DNA of 64,000 nucleotides, taken from NCBI GenBank assembly GCA_030765525.1, contig JAVCCK010000035.1, forward strand, positions 62,001-126,000, in the 5' to 3' direction. The translations under genes were made by a program, and so were the position numbers. The DNA comes from Candidatus Lernaella stagnicola. GTDB taxonomy: Bacteria > Lernaellota > Lernaellaia > Lernaellales > Lernaellaceae. This document shows positions 37,301 through 45,617 of the stretch, in pieces; position 1 is the first letter of the stretch; every line of letters starts with the position of its first letter. The notes below the pieces were generated by a model. It was not told where the DNA came from, searched no databases, and was given only the letters and a program-made list of their open reading frames with translations.

Positions 37301-38444
37301 CGGACGCGAATACTGCCACGTCCGCGCCCATTTCGTAGGCGTACGCAATGCCGGCTTCCAGCACGTTGACTTCAGGCATGACCGACGAGGAAATGCGCAC
37401 CGGCAAAATCGTGCAGAAGGGGCAGTACCCCGGCTTGTCGCCATTGTTGTTTCCGGCGATACCGGCCGCGTCGCGCGAGCGATCTTCACCGTGCCCGCCT
37501 TCCGGGAAATCAATGACGCCCTTGGCTTTGTTGGTGTTGCGCAGAAAATCCCAACCGCAGATATCGTCGACAAGACCGTTGCCGTCGTCGTCGTTGTCGT
37601 CTTCGAATTCATCGAACAGATCGGGAATCGTCGGCGGTTCGCCCAGGCTGGCGAAGCGGGGGTCCTCGTCGTAATCGCGAATGTTGAAGCGGCCGTCGTC
37701 ATTGCAGTCATAGGCATCCGGCGTGCAGGGGTTGCCGCGAAAGGTTGGCGCGTCCAGTTCGCCGCGGTTGAGGAAATAGTTCTCTTCGAGCTCATCATAG
37801 TCGTAGTGTTCGAGGCCGTCATCGACAACGGCGATGATGACGTCGGGTCTTCCGGCCGTAACCTTCCACGCTTCGGTCGCGCCCATGCCCGGAATCGTTT
37901 CCGGACGCCACGGCTCCGTTTGCTCCGGATGGACCGGGTTGTACCCGAGCAGCACATTCGCGTTGGCGAAGGCGTCGACGAAGTCGAAGGGATCGGTGGG
38001 ATCCCACTCCTGCAAAATGTCCATGTCGCTGGGGATGTTGGCGACGAAGATTTCCCCAAAGGGGTAGCTTTCATCAAAGGGTGAGCTGCCGGCGCTTTGT
38101 ACCTGATCGGTGATGTGCAGTTCCAGGCGTTTGGCGAAGGGCCAGCGATACTCGTTTTCCGTGGGCGTCAAAACAAGCGTGTCGTCGAGCAGTGTCGTCG
38201 TTTCGAACGCGTAGGCGACTTCCACCCGAACGCCGGGGTCGCTCTCGTACGTCACGTTCACCGACGTCGCGCCGACCGACGTCCGATCGAGGCTTTGGTC
38301 GAAAACAAGGACCATCGGATCGATCGTCAGGTTCTGGTACATATCGAGGTGCGGATCCTGAGAAACGATGGAGAGAGCCATGGCTCCCGACGCGGTCATC
38401 ATCAGGAACGAAACGCACAGTGCGAAGCGAATAAGAAAACGCAT
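34383..38444 (-). CDS. Secreted subtilase-like protein with FG-GAP repeats and acidic GCGC end
   Basis: The 1353-residue protein has a signal peptide (FLIRFALCVSFLMMTASG). A subtilisin-like domain spans about residues 190-550: Asp in VIIAVVDDGLEHYDYDE, His in GHGEDRSRDAAGIAGNNNGD, Ser probably in GACSSEAAGNIAGFAG. The usual SGTSMAAP is replaced by CSSEAAG, and the oxyanion-hole Asn position reads Asp (VGVASDEDSYHH). FG-GAP-like calcium-binding repeats follow (VLADLDRDGILEIIAASYD, VGDVDGDGSLEIYQY), then an FN3-like domain (FTAPGDDWRCG), an Asp-rich linker and GCGC at the end. It is paralogous to the gene at 60973. Peptidase activity is not certain. Confidence 0.8.
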   Translation of the reverse strand: MRFLIRFALCVSFLMMTASGAMALSIVSQDPHLDMYQNLTIDPMVLVFDQSLDRTSVGATSVNVTYESDPGVRVEVAYAFETTTLLDDTLVLTPTENEYRWPFAKRLELHITDQVQSAGSSPFDESYPFGEIFVANIPSDMDILQEWDPTDPFDFVDAFANANVLLGYNPVHPEQTEPWRPETIPGMGATEAWKVTAGRPDVIIAVVDDGLEHYDYDELEENYFLNRGELDAPTFRGNPCTPDAYDCNDDGRFNIRDYDEDPRFASLGEPPTIPDLFDEFEDDNDDDGNGLVDDICGWDFLRNTNKAKGVIDFPEGGHGEDRSRDAAGIAGNNNGDKPGYCPFCTILPVRISSSVMPEVNVLEAGIAYAYEMGADVAVFASESLNQSGDINRALTMYSENGLTLVGVASDEDSYHHAFPGSFDEVINVKAIFPIPPIDFLGFFPMEVFGFTETYCTMWGEHVHLAGSSGACSSEAAGNIAGFAGLIISRGRDLGIELSANEVKQIMTMTADDIKDWCLTWTGGTCQPGWDAHFGYGRPNAKTALAILGDAAKDEPARVPPEVKFRAPAWFRVIDPVATPQIEVAGYLHARGRSFQWDLQVAVGKEPLDNEFTSVATGNGTAAIDDVLAQVDISHLLPADYVTRPPKESFDFTATLRLVAGYNMPGYGTVRGEDRRTISIHRDQSADFGLLPQMPLNLDASGRSSITLYDMDGDTDGRLEMVVAASGPQSVMVLKSTDDGYEMSAGFPLNVMDYNGLDDAADATLSTPAVGDLFGDGEPYIVVTTIAGAVLAFHRQGTEHLDDNGQPAPLLEGFPVHAADPDNSSTDAFGHGRTFLGSPVLADLDRDGILEIIAASYDGRVYAWKPFDADNDGAADPVPGFPVFCKCEAGNVPPDKVCHSEMERFNPQIITTPAVGIFDPGSNNDDIALYPSILVGTSEVCEDWLFGLKGTRFYAIYHDGTNNASGSPFLPNFPAKLFGPASDILPLPPVTIGITSSPALAHQDGKTYVGVGSAIWYPQLLEIENGEITVSHLGGTPSFNALAHGSFGSLSADGRLHYVLPSSSILDVIDGWISLLKPKLLAYSLQNLSKPLFAVDQHDSNWYTNPAIVDISGDGYAEAICGTGGFTVDAVDGSGSQPPTWPKFTNQWSASGPTVGDVDGDGSLEIYQYTLEGWLYGWRTLGDACGPQGTTAEWWTDRHDERNTGTYGTDTQPPIVVTDLQVEETASGYRLSFTAPGDDWRCGTPVSYDIRYASSRESLEGPANFYDAEQLPDILVPAPVIGGQRVEIDVPAGKGSPWFAVQTLDDAGNHSLISVPVTVGGADDDDSGDDDSGDDDDDTSYGDDDDNDDAGCGC

Positions 38445-38585
38445 AACAGACTCCCCGGTTCGTTATTGGGGTTATCTTCCGTTTGATTTTCTTTAAGTTG
38501 TAGCCGCACGGTCCAATCAGCGGGAGTTTACCGCATACGCCGGTTTTTCAACAACCAGTGTTTTTCGGAAATCGGCCGCCCGCCG

Positions 38586-40241
38586 CTAAAACGTGAATAC
38601 GTCGCAGTCGATCACCGGCGGGCTGTCTGGATTGCGGTACATCCCCCAGCAGTAATCCATGAACAGACCCAGCACGTAGGGCTGCAGCCAAGAAACTTTG
38701 GACTCATCGGGCAACGTTTTGCCGGTAGGCGGCATGACCTCGATCTCGACGCCTTCGGGAACGGAAGACGCCCACGGATCCCAATTTTCCCAAGCGCCGT
38801 ATTCCTCCATGGCGCGCCGGGCGTAATGATGAATCACGCGCACTTCGTCGTTGGTCAGGTAGTAACCCACCGTTGTGGATTGCAGCAGACTCACGGCGAT
38901 GTCGCGTTGCCAGGAGTCTTCCGGCGTATCGACGAAGGCGAGGTTGAGATTCGTGTCCCGCGTGAAGCGCTGCTCGAGGCTTTCAAGCGCTTGGAACGCG
39001 GCCCGGTTATCACTGTTATGCAACGCCAGCGCCACGTTGGCGATATGGAACGAACGCATGATGTGCCCGTTGGGCGGATTGTTGAGGATCGCTCCCAGTT
39101 CATAGATTCGATGCCCGCCGAAGGGATCGCAATTGTTGTCCAGGCGTTCGCCGTAACCCAAGAAGGCGGTGGCCTGGGTGGCGTTGCACTCGGCGTCGGG
39201 GAACAGGATGTCCCATTTGACCAGTGATGCGATGTCGCCGATGTCGGCCTCTTCAGGTTCGGGATCGACACCCGGCCGGTAGGCGGTGCCGTCATTATGC
39301 TTGGAGCGGATGATGTAGTCGTGATCGACGATGTCCGCCGCAAGAAGCGTGAGCAGGTTCCATGTCTCGCCGCACGCTTCGCGCACGGCCGGGTCCGCAC
39401 CGTGGGTTGCGGCGTGATTCGCCGATAGCGCCGCCCGGTACAAGTACCCGAGCCCGTCCTTGGAGCGTGTGTTGGTTACCCACACTTCACCCCAATAGGG
39501 GTTGTGTTCGTAGGAGAAGCGGGAACAGTTCCACCGGTCGTAGGGGAACGTCCAGTTGGAGTAATCGACAGCTTTCCGCCGGCCGTCGTGGGTGGTGTAG
39601 GTGTGGTTGGCGGTCACGACGTTGCGCGCCATCAGGTGCTTGATCGGGTCGTTTTCGTCGTAGACCATCCCCAGCATGGTCGAAGAAACGCCCTTGCAGA
39701 ATTGCCGCGTGAGTTCGCCGAGCGTGGCGTCGCCCGTGCTCAAGTAGCCGGCGACGGCGGAGGTCAGCACCAAGGAGTTGCCCTTCAGGATGTTATGCCC
39801 GCCGTGCTCTTCGCTATATTCATGCACGATCGACACCGTGTCGCCGTTTTTGATACCCAACACTTCGCCCCACCACAGCCGGTAATCGGACATGCCCGTG
39901 GAGGCGTCGATGCCGTGGCTCATGCGTAGCAGCCAATCGATGTACTCACGGTCGGCATAGAAATCGCGCATCTGTTCGGAGAACGCTTGCAGTTCCGCAG
40001 GCGAAATAGGTTCGGAGTCGTCCTCGCGCACAAAGGAGAACGGCAACACCGGCGGGTACGGCTCGGATGTGTCGTTGTTGTCATCATCGTTGTCGTCGTT
40101 GTTGTCGTCGTTATTATCGTCGTCATCATCATCGTCGTCGCCGTAATCGGCGGCATCGTAATCGCTCTCATCGCAACTAAGCGCGCCGACGATCAGCAGC
40201 AGGAACAATATAACCAAGGCGAGTGACGCAATTTGTTTCAT
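38586..40241 (-). CDS. Acidic-linker lipoprotein, unknown helical domain
   Basis: The 551-residue protein has a lipobox signal (LIVGALSC) and, immediately after the cysteine, an Asp/Asn linker of about 30 residues. The rest (from about residue 65) is mainly helical, with LVLTSAVAGYLSTGD and YLYRAALSANHAATHGAD, which looks like an alpha-solenoid or alpha-barrel enzyme; I do not recognise its family. There are several Cys and His residues (DRWNCSRFSYEHN, DAECNATQA) but no diagnostic active site. It lies between two other surface-protein genes on the same strand. Function unknown; extracellular or periplasmic. Confidence 0.7.
   Translation of the reverse strand: MKQIASLALVILFLLLIVGALSCDESDYDAADYGDDDDDDDDNNDDNNDDNDDDNNDTSEPYPPVLPFSFVREDDSEPISPAELQAFSEQMRDFYADREYIDWLLRMSHGIDASTGMSDYRLWWGEVLGIKNGDTVSIVHEYSEEHGGHNILKGNSLVLTSAVAGYLSTGDATLGELTRQFCKGVSSTMLGMVYDENDPIKHLMARNVVTANHTYTTHDGRRKAVDYSNWTFPYDRWNCSRFSYEHNPYWGEVWVTNTRSKDGLGYLYRAALSANHAATHGADPAVREACGETWNLLTLLAADIVDHDYIIRSKHNDGTAYRPGVDPEPEEADIGDIASLVKWDILFPDAECNATQATAFLGYGERLDNNCDPFGGHRIYELGAILNNPPNGHIMRSFHIANVALALHNSDNRAAFQALESLEQRFTRDTNLNLAFVDTPEDSWQRDIAVSLLQSTTVGYYLTNDEVRVIHHYARRAMEEYGAWENWDPWASSVPEGVEIEVMPPTGKTLPDESKVSWLQPYVLGLFMDYCWGMYRNPDSPPVIDCDVFTF
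40069..40142. repeat. Asp/Asn codon microsatellite in lipoprotein gene 38586
   Basis: Near-perfect trinucleotide GTC/GTT/ATC repeats on the plus strand encode the Asp/Asn-rich linker on the minus strand. Such tracts may change length by slippage, which would lengthen or shorten the linker. Confidence 0.8.
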
Positions 40242-40418
40242 GTCCGAGCCTTTCGAGGAAGATTCACAAACACGGCATATTGTATGGAATCATGAATGAT
40301 GCACAAGAAGTGCGCGTCGATCCAGGCGACCGGCGTCGTCGAGGCCAAGCGGTTGGGTTTGAAAAGCCCGGAGAACAGGCGTAAACATATCGGTAGGATT
40401 CGTAGAAGGAGAAATCCC

Positions 40419-40994
40419 ATGAAAAACGGAATTTGGGCGTTGCTGCTGGTGGTCGCGTTGGTCTCGTTGCTTTTCGCGGTTTCCTGCCAAGGCGACGACG
40501 ACGATAACGACGACGATAACCCCGGCGCCGGTGATCCCGATGATGATGACAACGATAATAACGACGACAACAATAACGACGACAACAACAACGACGACGA
40601 TAACAACGACGACGCCGTCGGCGATGATGATGACGACGTGCCAGGGATACAGGGCATCAGTCACTCCGACTGCAAGGACGGCTCAATGCCGCCGGATAAA
40701 AAGGAAGAAACCTGGGATGAAGACATCGCGTTTTCCTATGAGGACAGCGTGCTGACCGTCACCCACGTCAACGTCGAATTCAACTGCTGCATGGATCACG
40801 TCGACGTGACGATGGAAATCCAGGATTTCGAGATCACGCTGTACGAAGTGGAAGTGACGCCGGATCCGTGCTGGTGCATTTGTCCCTTTGACGTCGAAAC
40901 CGAAATCGCCAACCTGCCGCCCGGAACTTACACCGTGGATATCTATGCCAACGGCGAATACGCGATCGGCGGGGAGACCACGATCCCGGAATAG
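40419..40994 (+). CDS. Acidic-linker lipoprotein with small C-terminal domain
   Basis: The 191-residue protein has a lipobox signal (LLFAVSC) followed directly by an Asp/Asn-rich linker of about 50 residues, then a 120-residue domain with CCMDHVDVTMEIQDFEITLY and CWCICPFDVETEI. The cysteine pattern suggests disulfides or a metal. The domain has a beta-sandwich character and ends in a GEYAIGG turn. I do not recognise it. AGAAGGAG precedes the ATG at 40419. It is the only plus-strand gene in the block and is divergent from the gene at 38586. Anchored in the outer membrane by its lipid with the domain held away from the surface is a reasonable inference. Confidence 0.8.
   Translation: MKNGIWALLLVVALVSLLFAVSCQGDDDDNDDDNPGAGDPDDDDNDNNDDNNNDDNNNDDDNNDDAVGDDDDDVPGIQGISHSDCKDGSMPPDKKEETWDEDIAFSYEDSVLTVTHVNVEFNCCMDHVDVTMEIQDFEITLYEVEVTPDPCWCICPFDVETEIANLPPGTYTVDIYANGEYAIGGETTIPE
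40491..40637. repeat. Asp/Asn codon microsatellite in lipoprotein gene 40419
   Basis: GAC, GAT and AAC codon repeats encode the linker of the lipoprotein at 40419. The tract has near-identical units and is likely to be length-variable. Confidence 0.8.
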
Positions 40995-41038
40995 CGGCGC
41001 AGTGCTTAGCGACTCGCCGACCACCTCATAACTTCAGT

Positions 41039-43462
41039 TCAGGGCTGGACGACCAGGGGCTCCGAGGCCTCGCCGTTCGTGTTGCCGAAACCGTCGTTGA
41101 AGGCGCCGCGTTCAATCGTGATGGTCAACGGAGTTGCCAAGCGGTCCCACGTAAGCTCGCCGACCAGGGCGCGATGTTGCGCTTGAAAAACGAGTTCGCA
41201 CTCGTACTCGTTCCCATTGGCGTCGGTGACTCGGGCCGTGGCGCTGCCGTTGCCGCAAATGGCCGGATGGCTGCCGCCGGCCCAAACCGAGCGAATGCGC
41301 CGCGCAGCGAGCGGACTGGGCGGATACGCGGCCGTCGCCTTAATGCGCATCACGCCGTCGGCCTGCACTGCCGCAAGGTCGTAAACCGTCACGCTATCAA
41401 CCGGGCTTAGCTCGAAGGGCTCGGAGAAAAGCTCGTAGGGCGCCACGCCCTCGTCGGTCTTGGCGAGGCCGCTTACCTTGAAACGCAAAACTCCGGACGG
41501 GTCGTTATAGCTGGTTTCCCATTCGAGCCGGTATTCGAACTCGCGCGATGCGCGTTCGCGTTCCGCTTGGTAACTCGGCGCCGGGAAAAGCCGCACGGCC
41601 ATCTCCCAGCCCTTGTCGTCATAGGGCTTGCCGTTGGGACGCAACACGTCCACGAATTCGCCGTCCTTCTCCTGCTGCAGCATCACCGTCAGCCAGTCAA
41701 CGCCCGGATGCCCGCCGCGCCACGCGAATTCCAGCGTGTCGAAACGCGAAGCCTGCGACGCCGGTTGTTGCGTGATCGTTCCCAGAGATTCGGACAGTTC
41801 CACGGGAACCGTTTCGCCCTCGGGGTGGTACATGAGAGGCGGCGGGTCGTCGTCCAACGGCGGAGTGTCCGAATGCATCAAGTCGGTTAAGCGAGCGACT
41901 TCCGATTCGAGCCAAGGGCCGTATCGCCAGCCGAATAGCGAACCCTCAGCCTCGCCGCCACCCTGCCACCAATCCCAATCCTGCAAGATGTAAAAAATGT
42001 AGTTCTGTGCGTAGCCGATCAGGTTTACGTTGGCGAACGGCACGTCGAGTTTGTTCGCGACGGTTTGGCGAATATCGACGGCCAGATGCGAGGTGACTTC
42101 ACCGGGCGCCGTGAAAAAGAACTGGTCGCCAACTTGCGCCACTGTGATCGGCGATTGCATGAAATACTTTGTGTGTTTGTTCACCAGCGGCCAATCCAAA
42201 TCGACCAGACAACCGAGATAGCCGTCAACCAACGTCGTTTCCGGGTTGTCGCAATCGCTGATGCTGCCCTGCCGTTCGTTCGCCAGTACGCCGCATTCCA
42301 TCGCGCCCTTGCGGTATTCGACAAACTGCCCGGCCAGGTTGTAATGGCCGAACTCGCCCGGTTGGTAGCCGAGCGTTTCGCGGTCGGTGACGTAGCGTCG
42401 CGTCAGTACCCGAAATTCCGGCTGGTCGTCCGTTACGATGGTTTCATCGACTTCGCGCGCGGCGGCGGCGACCTGAGAGCCGATCCATTCGATGATCTGC
42501 ATGCGGCGGTGACCCTGCGGCCCCCACATTTGCGGCACGACGTCGCCGGCGGATCCCTGTATGTACAACGCCGTTACCGGGTGGTCGTAGCCCGCTTCGA
42601 TGGCGCGCTCGACACCGCCGGGAGCGTCGTCGGTCAAGTCGAAAGCCCCGAAACCGAAAACCACGCCGTGCATCGCCATACCCACGAGCATCGCCATGGT
42701 TTCGCCGTCGTCGTTTTCCACGCGGCCGACCCAAAGGCGGTCTTCACGAAAATCCCCCGGGCCGTTGGCGCAGCGGCGATCGCGGGTCAGCAGGCTGTTT
42801 GGGTCGAAGGGCTCGCGGTAGCCGAAACCGATACGTGCCGGTTCAGCTTGTTGGATCGCCGTGACGATCACTTCGGTGAGACTGTCGGCGATTCGGTCGA
42901 CGATCTCCGCGCTGTATTTGTCGGCGCCCACCAAACTCATGATATCCGGCACCGGCAGAAAACGGGCAGGGCCGGAGTGCGTGTGGGAGGCGGTGAGCAC
43001 CAAGCCGCGGTCGAGGTCGACGCCGATCTGCTCGCGTACCTGATTCACTACTTGGGTGCGCAGGCTTTCGGTGACGCCCATCATCGAAACCTTGGCGATC
43101 ACGAGACGGCGGTCGTCCACTTGCAGCGCCACCGCCTTGGCCACGGGGCGATCCAGATAACCGCGCGAGCCTCCCATTGCCGCGTTGTAGGCCATGCGCG
43201 GGCCGAACCGCATGGCGAAACCGCCCAGCGAAACACCAATGGGAACTTTCAGATAGCCCGAGGCCGCACCCGCCACCAAGCGACCGCCGGTGGATTCGCC
43301 GCCGTCATCGTCATCGTCGGTTTGATCGTTGTCGTCGTCGTGGGATGCGCCGGGGTCGTCCTCGTCGTCGGCATCACCATCGCATGCGAAATTCGCCGCG
43401 ATCAGTAATAAAACGAGGATAAGAATCGGATAGATGCGGCGGGACAATCGTCGTGTGTGCAT
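41039..43462 (-). CDS. Neutral-ceramidase-like lipoprotein
   Basis: The 807-residue protein has a lipobox signal (LLLIAANFAC) followed by an acidic linker. The main domain matches the neutral/alkaline nonlysosomal ceramidase family: AASGYLKVPIGVSLGGFAMR at the start, GLVLTASHTHSGPARFLPVP (the zinc-binding HxH and catalytic Ser region near residue 160) and VTALYIQGSAGDVVPQMWGP near residue 300. It should hydrolyse an N-acyl amide in ceramide or a similar lipid. The C-terminal third has an Ig-like part. The ATG at 43462 is chosen; a GTG at 43474 is possible. It is divergent from the TetR regulator at 43665, which may control it. Confidence 0.78.
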   Translation of the reverse strand: MHTRRLSRRIYPILILVLLLIAANFACDGDADDEDDPGASHDDDNDQTDDDDDGGESTGGRLVAGAASGYLKVPIGVSLGGFAMRFGPRMAYNAAMGGSRGYLDRPVAKAVALQVDDRRLVIAKVSMMGVTESLRTQVVNQVREQIGVDLDRGLVLTASHTHSGPARFLPVPDIMSLVGADKYSAEIVDRIADSLTEVIVTAIQQAEPARIGFGYREPFDPNSLLTRDRRCANGPGDFREDRLWVGRVENDDGETMAMLVGMAMHGVVFGFGAFDLTDDAPGGVERAIEAGYDHPVTALYIQGSAGDVVPQMWGPQGHRRMQIIEWIGSQVAAAAREVDETIVTDDQPEFRVLTRRYVTDRETLGYQPGEFGHYNLAGQFVEYRKGAMECGVLANERQGSISDCDNPETTLVDGYLGCLVDLDWPLVNKHTKYFMQSPITVAQVGDQFFFTAPGEVTSHLAVDIRQTVANKLDVPFANVNLIGYAQNYIFYILQDWDWWQGGGEAEGSLFGWRYGPWLESEVARLTDLMHSDTPPLDDDPPPLMYHPEGETVPVELSESLGTITQQPASQASRFDTLEFAWRGGHPGVDWLTVMLQQEKDGEFVDVLRPNGKPYDDKGWEMAVRLFPAPSYQAERERASREFEYRLEWETSYNDPSGVLRFKVSGLAKTDEGVAPYELFSEPFELSPVDSVTVYDLAAVQADGVMRIKATAAYPPSPLAARRIRSVWAGGSHPAICGNGSATARVTDANGNEYECELVFQAQHRALVGELTWDRLATPLTITIERGAFNDGFGNTNGEASEPLVVQP

Positions 43463-43629
43463 TCTCGACCCCACTGGGTTGCGTGCCTATTCAACTGTCC
43501 CCCCTGATCCTGCGGTGAAAACCGCTTTCGCCCCTGCAGAGCAGTCCGTTGTTAACACCATCATGGCAGTAGGTCAAACAGCCAAATGGGGGCGCTCTTT
43601 CCACTTGACGAAGAGTCTCAATGATGTCT

Positions 43630-43650
43630 AAAGTAACCAACAGTTACTTT
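43630..43650. promoter_or_regulatory. Perfect palindrome, likely TetR operator
   Basis: AAAGTAAC-caaca-GTTACTTT occupies 43630-43650, about 15 bases before the TetR start at 43665. A TTGACG hexamer lies at 43605-43610. This is the classic place for an autoregulatory operator, and it also lies between the divergent ceramidase-like gene and the operon. Confidence 0.7.
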
Positions 43651-43664
43651 CACCTAGGGCAATC

Positions 43665-44384
43665 ATGTCATCAAAAAGCAATACGAAAAGAGGCGGGAGA
43701 CGTCCCGATCTGATCAGGGCGGCGCGTCGGTTGTTCTTCAGCCGGGGTTACGCCGGTACGACTATCGAGCAAGCGGCCCGAGCGGCGGGATTCAGCAAAC
43801 GGACGGTTTATCTTTACTTCAAGAACAAGGATGACTTGTTTATTTCGGTTGCCGAAGAAGGCCTCGTAAAACTCCGCCGAAATCTGGAAACCGTCGCCGT
43901 CGCCGACCTGGGTGTCGAGCCGTCCATTGCCGCGATCATGGAAATCTACATGGATTTCGCGCACCAAAATCCTGAGTATTTCCGCATGATATTCCGCGAA
44001 TGTTCGCCCGACATGGTCGCGAACGTGTCCGAGGAGTTGCGGCGGCGCCTCGAAGATCACGAGCACGCTTGCTTGAACGTCGTGGCCACGGTCGTCGATG
44101 TCGCGGTCACCGAGGGGCGCATGCCGCGCATCGACCGCTGGGAAACGGCCGTGATGTTTTGGGGTATGGCGACGGGCATTCTGTTGCTGTCACTCGCCGG
44201 CAGCCAGGCGGTGTTCGGACGAAGCACGCGCGAGGAACTGATTTCGAAAGCGATATGGATTCTCTACGCGGGCCTAAGGGAAACCGACGATTACTTTCGA
44301 GCGACGGGCAATCAGAAAACGGAACAAGCGGACAAACCCACGCGCGCCAAGCGAGGCGGGCGCAAGAAGGCGGGACGCGCATGA
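43665..44384 (+). CDS. TetR/AcrR family transcriptional regulator
   Basis: The 239-residue protein has an N-terminal TetR helix-turn-helix (TIEQAARAAGFSKRTVYLYF, about residues 36-55) and a helical ligand domain. Its C-terminal 30 residues are lysine/arginine-rich. TetR regulators beside acyl-CoA dehydrogenase genes usually respond to acyl-CoAs or aromatic acids. A perfect 21-base palindrome stands directly before the gene, so it probably represses itself and the operon. Its stop overlaps the start of the next gene (ATGA), so regulator and operon are translated together. Confidence 0.92.
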   Translation: MSSKSNTKRGGRRPDLIRAARRLFFSRGYAGTTIEQAARAAGFSKRTVYLYFKNKDDLFISVAEEGLVKLRRNLETVAVADLGVEPSIAAIMEIYMDFAHQNPEYFRMIFRECSPDMVANVSEELRRRLEDHEHACLNVVATVVDVAVTEGRMPRIDRWETAVMFWGMATGILLLSLAGSQAVFGRSTREELISKAIWILYAGLRETDDYFRATGNQKTEQADKPTRAKRGGRKKAGRA

Positions 44385-45607
44385 AGTTGGCGGAAGTTTT
44401 TCCACTCGTCGGAAGGCGGCTTTCGGACATCGACGAAATGACCGCGGAGACCGTAACCCGCTGGGCCGAGCAAGATGTCATCCCCAAGCGACTGGAGCAT
44501 CGCGAGAACCGCGAGACGTTGTTGCTGCCGGCGTACCGCAGTCTGGCTGTGGACATTGGCCTGCAAACGATGATGTGGCCGGAAGAAAGCGGCGGCAGCG
44601 GTCGCAACGAGCCCGAGGTGGCCGTGGCGACGGCGGCGGTTGTGGAGCAAGCCGCGCGCGGTGACGTGGGCATCGCCTTCGTGCTGGCCCATGCTTTGGC
44701 CGTGCAAGCGATGTTGTTTGTGGGGCGGGAGGATGACGCGGCCTCATCGGAACCGTGGCGCGAAGCGTTCGGCGGCGGGCAAAGTTGCTTTGTGAGCGTG
44801 GCCCTTCCGGGACTGACGACCCACGCCGCGGCCGAAACCCTTCACGGCTTGGCGTACCCCATTATCGCCACCCGCAACGGCAGTGGTTGGACCTTATCCG
44901 GCAGCGACATTCGCGCTCAGGCCATGGCGCGGGACGCAACGCTCTTTGCCGTATGCGCGGCGGTCGAAGGGGAGCCCGCTCTGTTCCTGGTGCCCGCCGA
45001 CGCCGCCGGCATCACGGTCGGCGACGAGTACAAAACCACCGGCCTGGCGATTAGTCGCGACGCCTTGGTTGATTTCAACGATGTGGTCGCGGGCGACGAC
45101 GCATGCGCATTCCGTGGGCTGATGCACTGGCGGCGGTTTCAATCGTGGCTCTGCCTGGGCAGCGCGGCGGCGTGCGTGGGCGCGACGCTGGCGGGTTGGG
45201 AGATCCTCAAAGAATGGGGCGAGAGCCGCGTCATTAAAGGTAAAGGCCAAATCTTCAAAGAGAACCCGCTGGTCGCATCGTCCCTGGGGGAGATCGGCGG
45301 TGCCATCGGCACGAACCGCCTGCTGGTGTTCGATCTGGCGCGCTTGATCGCCGATGAGTACGCCAACGCCGCCGGGAACGCCTCCGGTCTTTTCGCTTCC
45401 GCCACCGCCATCGCGCAACGGGTGTGCCGGGAGAGCATGAACGTGCTGGACCGCACGATGGAACTGATGGCCTCCGCCGGTTACGCGACGGAGTGGGAAC
45501 TCGAGCGTTATTGGCGCGACGTCAAAACCGTGGAAAGCCGACTCGGGCCTTGGGCCGCGGCGCGCGCGGACATGGCGCGTCACTATTTCGATTTACAGAC
45601 TTTGTGA
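44381..45607 (+). CDS. Acyl-CoA dehydrogenase-like protein (atypical)
   Basis: The 408-residue protein has the ACAD layout: N-terminal helices with MMWPEESGGSGRNEPEVAVA (like PEEyGG), a central beta domain (PIIATRNGSGWTLSGSDIRA) and C-terminal helices (ASAGYATEWELERYWRDVKT). It is poorly conserved: the RDxKxxxIYEGT catalytic segment reads RDVKTVESRLGPWAAARADM, so the usual base Glu is missing, and the FAD-binding signature is diverged. It may be a partner or structural subunit of the second ACAD. It starts by ATGA overlap with the TetR gene and ends ten bases before the next ACAD. Confidence 0.75.
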   Translation: MKLAEVFPLVGRRLSDIDEMTAETVTRWAEQDVIPKRLEHRENRETLLLPAYRSLAVDIGLQTMMWPEESGGSGRNEPEVAVATAAVVEQAARGDVGIAFVLAHALAVQAMLFVGREDDAASSEPWREAFGGGQSCFVSVALPGLTTHAAAETLHGLAYPIIATRNGSGWTLSGSDIRAQAMARDATLFAVCAAVEGEPALFLVPADAAGITVGDEYKTTGLAISRDALVDFNDVVAGDDACAFRGLMHWRRFQSWLCLGSAAACVGATLAGWEILKEWGESRVIKGKGQIFKENPLVASSLGEIGGAIGTNRLLVFDLARLIADEYANAAGNASGLFASATAIAQRVCRESMNVLDRTMELMASAGYATEWELERYWRDVKTVESRLGPWAAARADMARHYFDLQTL

Positions 45608-45617
45608 GGAACGCGTT

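Noticed and set aside
40491-40637. Repeat block as a CRISPR array
   Set aside because: Units are trinucleotides encoding Asp/Asn; there are no spacers and no direct repeats of 24-40 bases.
40238-40657. Frames made of Ser, Thr or Val/Ile runs near the Asp/Asn repeats
   Set aside because: They are other-frame readings of the trinucleotide repeat and have no independent support.
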